Source of the DNA: Symsagittifera roscoffensis
Lineage: Eukaryota; Xenacoelomorpha; Acoela; Convolutidae
Direction: 5' to 3'
Length of the DNA stretch: 64,000 nucleotides
Assembly: GCF_963678635.1 (NCBI RefSeq)
Contig: NC_087064.1
Location: 58,040,338-58,104,337 of the forward strand
Within the stretch, counting starts at the first letter, position 1. The number at the start of each line of letters is the position of its first letter. Below are positions 58,701-64,000 of the stretch, piece after piece. Below the pieces are notes generated by a model. That model was not told the origin of the DNA, ran no database searches, and worked only from the letters and a program-made list of their open reading frames with translations. The translations under genes and the position numbers were made by a program.

Positions 58701-61700
58701 AAAAGCGGAAACACTCTAAATTTTCCAGGTATTTGACAGTTTTTTTTTCAAATGTCGGCCATGAACTTTCTTACAAAATTTTCTCTCTAAATTTCACAAA
58801 AACATAATATGTAATTACAGCAACTCATTTTGTGGTTCAAAAATACGTTATTATAGCTTGGCGCATTAGAGGAGGAGTTCATGACGAGCAAAAGCAACTG
58901 AAGGCCGCATTTGGAGCGTAGTTGACACATGAGTTATGTTGCCCTGTAAGTAAGGGGGTTTGCGTTGAGACAAGCAAAAGTTTTTCTTTAAATTAAAAAC
59001 GCACGAAAATTATTTTATCATCAAATGCTATCGTTTAAGCAAAAACTGGGTTCTCAATTTCCGAGAGCATCAACCTATCTGTTAATCCAATCATTTTTAC
59101 TTTAGGTTTGATTTTTTAAAATTTTTGGTTTCAGAACGCTGGAACAAAACGATCTATGAACATCTGAATGACAAGAAAGTCATAATAAGTAATACAACGT
59201 TTATACCTTGCAAAAAAAAGTAAAGAAAGCTAGAAATGTTTTGAAATTACCCAATTTAGATGGATCATTTAATACTAAAATTGGAACTTGTTTTTCTTGT
59301 TTGTTGATATACTATGATGAAAAGTCGCGAAGCTTTTCTGATATAACCAGCTAGGTCATGATGTTTTTAACAATTTTTTTAATTCGCTTTAAAATTATGT
59401 GATGTGTCTTTGATCATTTTGAAATCGTTTTAATCTTCTAACAAAAATGGGAGTATACCTCTAAAAAATATCTGCTTATTGGAGATTATCTCATTGCAGA
59501 AACTGTACAAAAAGCGAGAATACTCTAGTTTTTCTGACTGTTTGATAGTTTTTTTTTCAAATGTCGGCCTTGAACTTTATTATACAAAATTTTATCATCA
59601 ATTTTCACAAGAGCATAAGTTTCATATGCAATTACAGCAACTCATTTTGTGGTTCAAAAATACATTTTTACAGCCTGGCGCATTGGAGGAGGAGTTCATG
59701 ATGAGGAAGAAAAACTGAAGACCAAATTTGGAGCTGAGTTGACACAAGAGTTATGTTGCCTAGTAACTAAGTTGCATTGCGTTGAGACAAAAAAAAGTAT
59801 TTTTTTTTAAAAAAATTAAAAACGCAAGAAAATTAGTTTATCATCAACTGCTATCGCTTAAGCAAAAACTGGATTATCATTTTTCGAGAGCATCAACCTA
59901 TCTCTTAATCCAATCTTTTTTATTTTAAGTTTGGTTTTAAAATATTTTGGCTTCAGAACGACTAAACAAAAACGATCTATGAACATCTGAATGACAAGAA
60001 AGTCATAATAAGGAAAATAACGTTTATAACCTGCAAAAAAGTCAAGAAAGCTGGAAATGTGTTGAAGTTACCCAATTGAGATAGATCATTTTATACTAAA
60101 GTTGACCTTTTTTGTTTGTTGATATACTATGATGAAAAGTGGCGAAGCTTCTCTGAAGTAATCAGCTAGGTCATGACATGTTTTTCAATACAGTTTTAAA
60201 TATTTTAAAATTATGTGATGTGTGTTTGGTCATTTTGAAATCATTTTAACCTTTTAACAAAATTGGGTGTATACATCTAAAAAATATCTGCTTATTGGAG
60301 ATTATCTCATTCAAGAAACTGTGCAAAAAGCGAGAGTACTCTAGTTTTTCTAGCTGATTGTTAGTTTTTTTTCAAATGTCGGCCTTGAACTTTTTCTACA
60401 AAACGTTATGTCCAATTTTCACAAGAGCATAAGTTTCATATGTAATTACAGCAACTCATTTTGTGGTTCAAAGATACGTTTTTACAGCCTGGCGCATTGG
60501 AGGAGGAGTTCATGATGAGGAACAACAACTGAAGACCAAAACTGGAGCTGAGTTGATACAAGAGTTATGCTGCCTAGTAAGTAAGGTGGTTTGCCTTGAA
60601 ATAAACAAATTTAGATTAAAAACGCAAGAAAAATATTTTACCATCAAGTGCTATCGTTTAAGCAAAAACTGGGTTCTCAATTTCCGAGAGCATCAACCTA
60701 TCTGTTAATCCAATCATTTTTACCTTTGGTTTGATTTTTAAAAAACTTTGGTTTCAGAACGCCGGAACAAAAACGATCTATGAGCATCTGATTGACAAGA
60801 AAGTCATAATAAGTAATACGACGTTTATAACTTGCGAAAAAAGTAAAAAAAGCTGGAAATATTTTGAAGTTACCCAATTTAGATGGATCAGTTATTAAAA
60901 CTAAAGTTGAAACTTTTTTTCTTGTTGATATACTATGATCAAAAGTTGAGACAAATAAAATGTTTTTTTAATTTAAAAAACGCAAGAAAATTAGTTTATC
61001 ATCAAATGCTAACGTTTAAGCAAAAACTGGGCTATCAATTTCCGAGAGCATCAACCTATCTGTTAATCCAATCATTTTTACTTTAGGTATGAATTTTAAA
61101 AAATTTTGGTTTTAGAACGCCGGAATAAAATCAATCCATGGGCATCTGAACGACAGGAAAGTCATAATAAGTAATACAACGTTTATATTTTGCAAAAAAA
61201 ATAAAGAAAGCTAGAAATGTTTTGAAATTACCCAATTTAGATGGATCATTTAATACTAAAATTGGAACTTGTTTTTCTTGTTTATTGATATACTATGATG
61301 AAAAGACGCGAAGTTTTTCTGACGTAACCAGCTAGGTCGTGATGTTTTTAACAATTTTTTAATTCGCTTTAAAATTCTGTGATGTGTATTGATTCATTTT
61401 GAAATCATTTTAACCTTTTAACAAAATAGGGAGTATACATCTAAAAAATATCTGCTTAATGGAGATTGTCTCCTTGCAGAAACTGTGCAAAAAGCTGGAA
61501 CACTCTAGTTTTTCTAAGTGTTTGACAATTTTTTTTTCAAATGTCGGCCATGATTTTTTTCACAAAAATTTATCTCCAATTTTCACAAAAGCATAAGTTC
61601 CATATGTAAATACAGCAAGTTATTTTGTGGTTCAAAATTATGTTATTACAGCTTGGCGCATTGGAGGAGGAGTTCATGACGAGCAACAGCAACTGAAGGC

Positions 61701-61861
61701 CGCATTTGGAGCGTAGTTGACACAAGAGTTATGTTGCCCTGTAAGTTAGGATGGTTTGCGTTGAGACAAACAAAGTGTTTTTTTTTAATTTAAAACGCAG
61801 AAAATTTTTTTTATCACCAAATGCTATCGTTTAAGCGAAAACTGGGTTCTCAATTTCCGAG

Positions 61862-63108
61862 AGCATCTCTTACGTTTCTTTTATTTGAAAGCAAAATTTG
61901 AAAAAAGTATTAAATAGATTAATGACTTTTCTGTAAAACAGTTTTGTGTACAATCTTATAAATTGTTAGAGAGTTTTTTATTAAGAAAGATTCAATTTTC
62001 AATGATCATTTTTGAATTTATTTCATTTGGTTCTTTACAGAGGTTCTTCGGCAACCAGAATAACTCTCTGAATAATTTCATATTATATAAGAGTTTATTA
62101 ACTATCAGTTCTCTAAAACCAAAATCAACACCCCACCATCACAAGAAAAACTGTGGTTTTTTGGATTGTTTTGATAGACAGATACTTTCGATCGGGAAAC
62201 CTTGAGTGGCTTGCACAGCATTTGAAGGGTCTGTTCTGAACAATTGTTACATACCAAAACTTAAGATGGCTTAAGTATGCAGTTAGTAACCCATAAATTG
62301 AGGTTTGTTGTTGAGAAAGTAGAACTATAGAAAACGTAACTGAAATATTCATCACTTCTGTCACTTTGTGGCAAAGGTTAGTTGTCATGAATGAAGCTCC
62401 ATCATAATAATTGTTCATCATCACATAGTTTCAAGGATAAAAGTTTTTTTTCCTCCAAATTATTCTCTCAATTTAAATTTTTTTGAAGAGCGCACACTTA
62501 CAAAGTTGTCGAACGAGCTTTTTTGTTCGTTTTAGCGATACTTCAGCGGAATCAACAAACATTTTCCCTTAAATTTGATTATCGAGTTGAGAAAAAGCGA
62601 GAAAAAATTAAGTTCCCTTTGAGAGAAAGTGCAAAAAAATTTAACAAACCATCATTGCAAAACTTAACGTCAGAAATATCATAGAATGATCCTTAATTCC
62701 TTCAGTTATTGGATTGGTTTTCTTCCTTGACCTAAAACTTAATTTTCATAAAAGCAAAACAAATTCCAGGTAAGCAGGTTTTGAAATCTGTTTTCTTTCA
62801 ACCAAATTTTCGTCAACCTTCATCAAATTATATCAACAAAAAATGAGTGTTTTTGTTGATATATTTTGATGAAAGGTGGCAAATCTTTTTCGAAGAAACC
62901 AGCTAGGCCATGTTATGATAACCGCAAACTTCAAAATTATGGTAAAAAAACTTCGATAAATGACAAAGCATCAAAATAGTTTTTTTGACAAAGTTTTTGC
63001 AGATACTGCCCGAAAAGATTGAACTCTAGTTTTGATCGGTGGTTTGTTTTTTTTAAAACAGTTTTGGTCGGAAAATTTTTCATATTTTTGTTTTGAAATT
63101 TTTTATAG
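61862..63108 (+). repeat. Long-block B6 of the array
   Basis: Close to B3 without the micro-duplication; hairpin near 62825-62880. Part of the second copy of the ~12.5-kb higher-order segment. Confidence 0.8.
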
Positions 63109-64000
63109 GAGCGCAAGCTCCATATGTAACAAACTCAACTGATTTTGCGGTTCAAAAAAACGTTATTACAGCCTGGCGCATTGGAGGAGGAGTTCATGAT
63201 GAGGAACAACAACTGAAGACCAAATTTAGAGCTGAGTTGACACATGAGTTATGTTGCCTAAAAATAAGTTGGTTTGCGTTGAGACAAAAAAAGTATATTT
63301 TTTCTAAAAATTAAAAAACGCAAGAAAATTAGTTAATCATCAAATGCTATCGCTTAAGCAAAAACTGGATTATGATTTTCCGAGAGCATCAACCTATCTG
63401 TTAATCCAATCATTTTTACTCTAAGTTTGGTTTTTAAAATTTTGGTTTCAGAACGCTGGAACAAAACGATCTATGAACATCTGAATGACAAGAAAGTCAT
63501 AATAAGTAATACAACGTTTATACCTTGCAAAAAAAGTAAAGAAAGCTAGAAATGTTTTGAAATTACACAATTTAGATGGATCATTTAATACTAAAATTGG
63601 AACTTGTTTTTCTTGTTTGTTGATATACTATGATGAAAAGTCGCGAAGGTTTTCTGATGTAACCAGCTAGGTCATGATGTTTTTAACAATTTTTTTTAAT
63701 TCGCTTTAAAATTATGTGATGTGTATTGATTCATTTTGAAATCATTTTAACCTTTTAACAAAATAGGGAGTATACATCTAAAAATTATCTGCTTAATGGA
63801 GATTGTCTCATTGCAGAAACTGTGCAAAAAGCGAGAATACTCCAGTTTTTCTAGCTGTTTGGTAGTTTTTCTTCAAATGTCGGCCTTGAACTTTTTTTAC
63901 AAAACTTTATCTCTAAATTCACAAGAGTATAAGTTTCATATGTAGTTACAGGAACTCATTTTGTGGTTCAAAAATAGGTTATTACAGCTTGGCGCATTGG

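Larger units (their letters stand above)
34246..64000. repeat. ~815-bp tandem repeat array with higher-order structure
   Basis: A landmark containing TTATTACAGCYTGGCGCATT (with small variants) recurs about 29 times, near 36463, 37274, 38090, 38906, 39724, 40580, 41436, 42251, 43067, 44534, 45353, 46166, 46977, 47793, 48970, 50687, 51507, 53021, 53842, 55611, 56423, 57226, 58037, 58848, 59664, 60477, 61640, 63160 and 63976. Most spacings are 803-821 bp; two are 856; larger ones (1163-1769) mark truncated units or the insertion of a longer block. All monomers are in the same orientation. The array continues past the window. Monomers contain exon-like segments with conserved splice sites. Confidence 0.93.

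Noticed and set aside
34246..64000. CRISPR-like or classical short satellite interpretation of the array
   Set aside because: The repeat period is about 815 bp, there are no short repeat-spacer units, and the DNA is eukaryotic.

Overview
The window is metazoan nuclear DNA: AT-rich, with spliced genes (GT-AG introns), a biogenic-amine-type GPCR, a receptor tyrosine phosphatase with fibronectin-III repeats, microsatellites, a MITE-like element, a large LTR retroelement and a long tandem array. I cannot name the species. Large introns and an env-bearing Ty3/gypsy-type element fit many invertebrates, tunicates included.

Layout. (1) 423-1181, plus strand: the last two exons of a rhodopsin-like GPCR (end of intracellular loop 3, TM6, TM7, C-tail). 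(2) 1909-33313, minus strand: a complete nine-exon receptor-type protein tyrosine phosphatase. I reconstructed every junction by eye; all phases agree and the joined CDS is 5616 nt (1871 codons plus stop). It converges on the GPCR. (3) Its 20-kb fifth intron holds, on the plus strand and so antisense to the host gene, an 18,875-bp LTR retroelement (6653-25527). The element has 410-bp LTRs that differ at one base and a 4-bp ATTT target duplication. It sits inside the first copy of a 573-bp tandem duplication whose second copy (25634-26203) preserves the empty site. (4) 34246-64000: an approximately 815-bp tandem repeat with at least 29 monomers, higher-order structure, and exon-like segments with conserved splice sites. 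It runs off the right edge.

The retroelement is the most unusual object. Besides gag, protease, RT, RNase H and integrase it carries a 1.25-kb leader with duplicated stem-loops, a basic pre-gag ORF, two tiny overlapping hydrophobic ORFs, a 376-codon open frame with no ATG, a 669-codon glycoprotein-like ORF with signal peptide and a furin-like site, a membrane/tail ORF in another frame, and a three-frame block of about 1.8 kb before a 1.6-kb 3' noncoding region. Several reading-frame changes (a +1 at ACC TGA inside gag, and -1-type changes in the 3' genes) look like recoding, splicing, recent damage or assembly indels; the sequence alone cannot separate these. Gag and Pol would build the particle and integrate it, and the 3' genes resemble a viral envelope/accessory cassette.

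Caveats: exon boundaries are inferred from splice consensus and protein continuity, with no transcript evidence. Family assignments rest on recognised motifs, and the glycoprotein family is a tentative guess.
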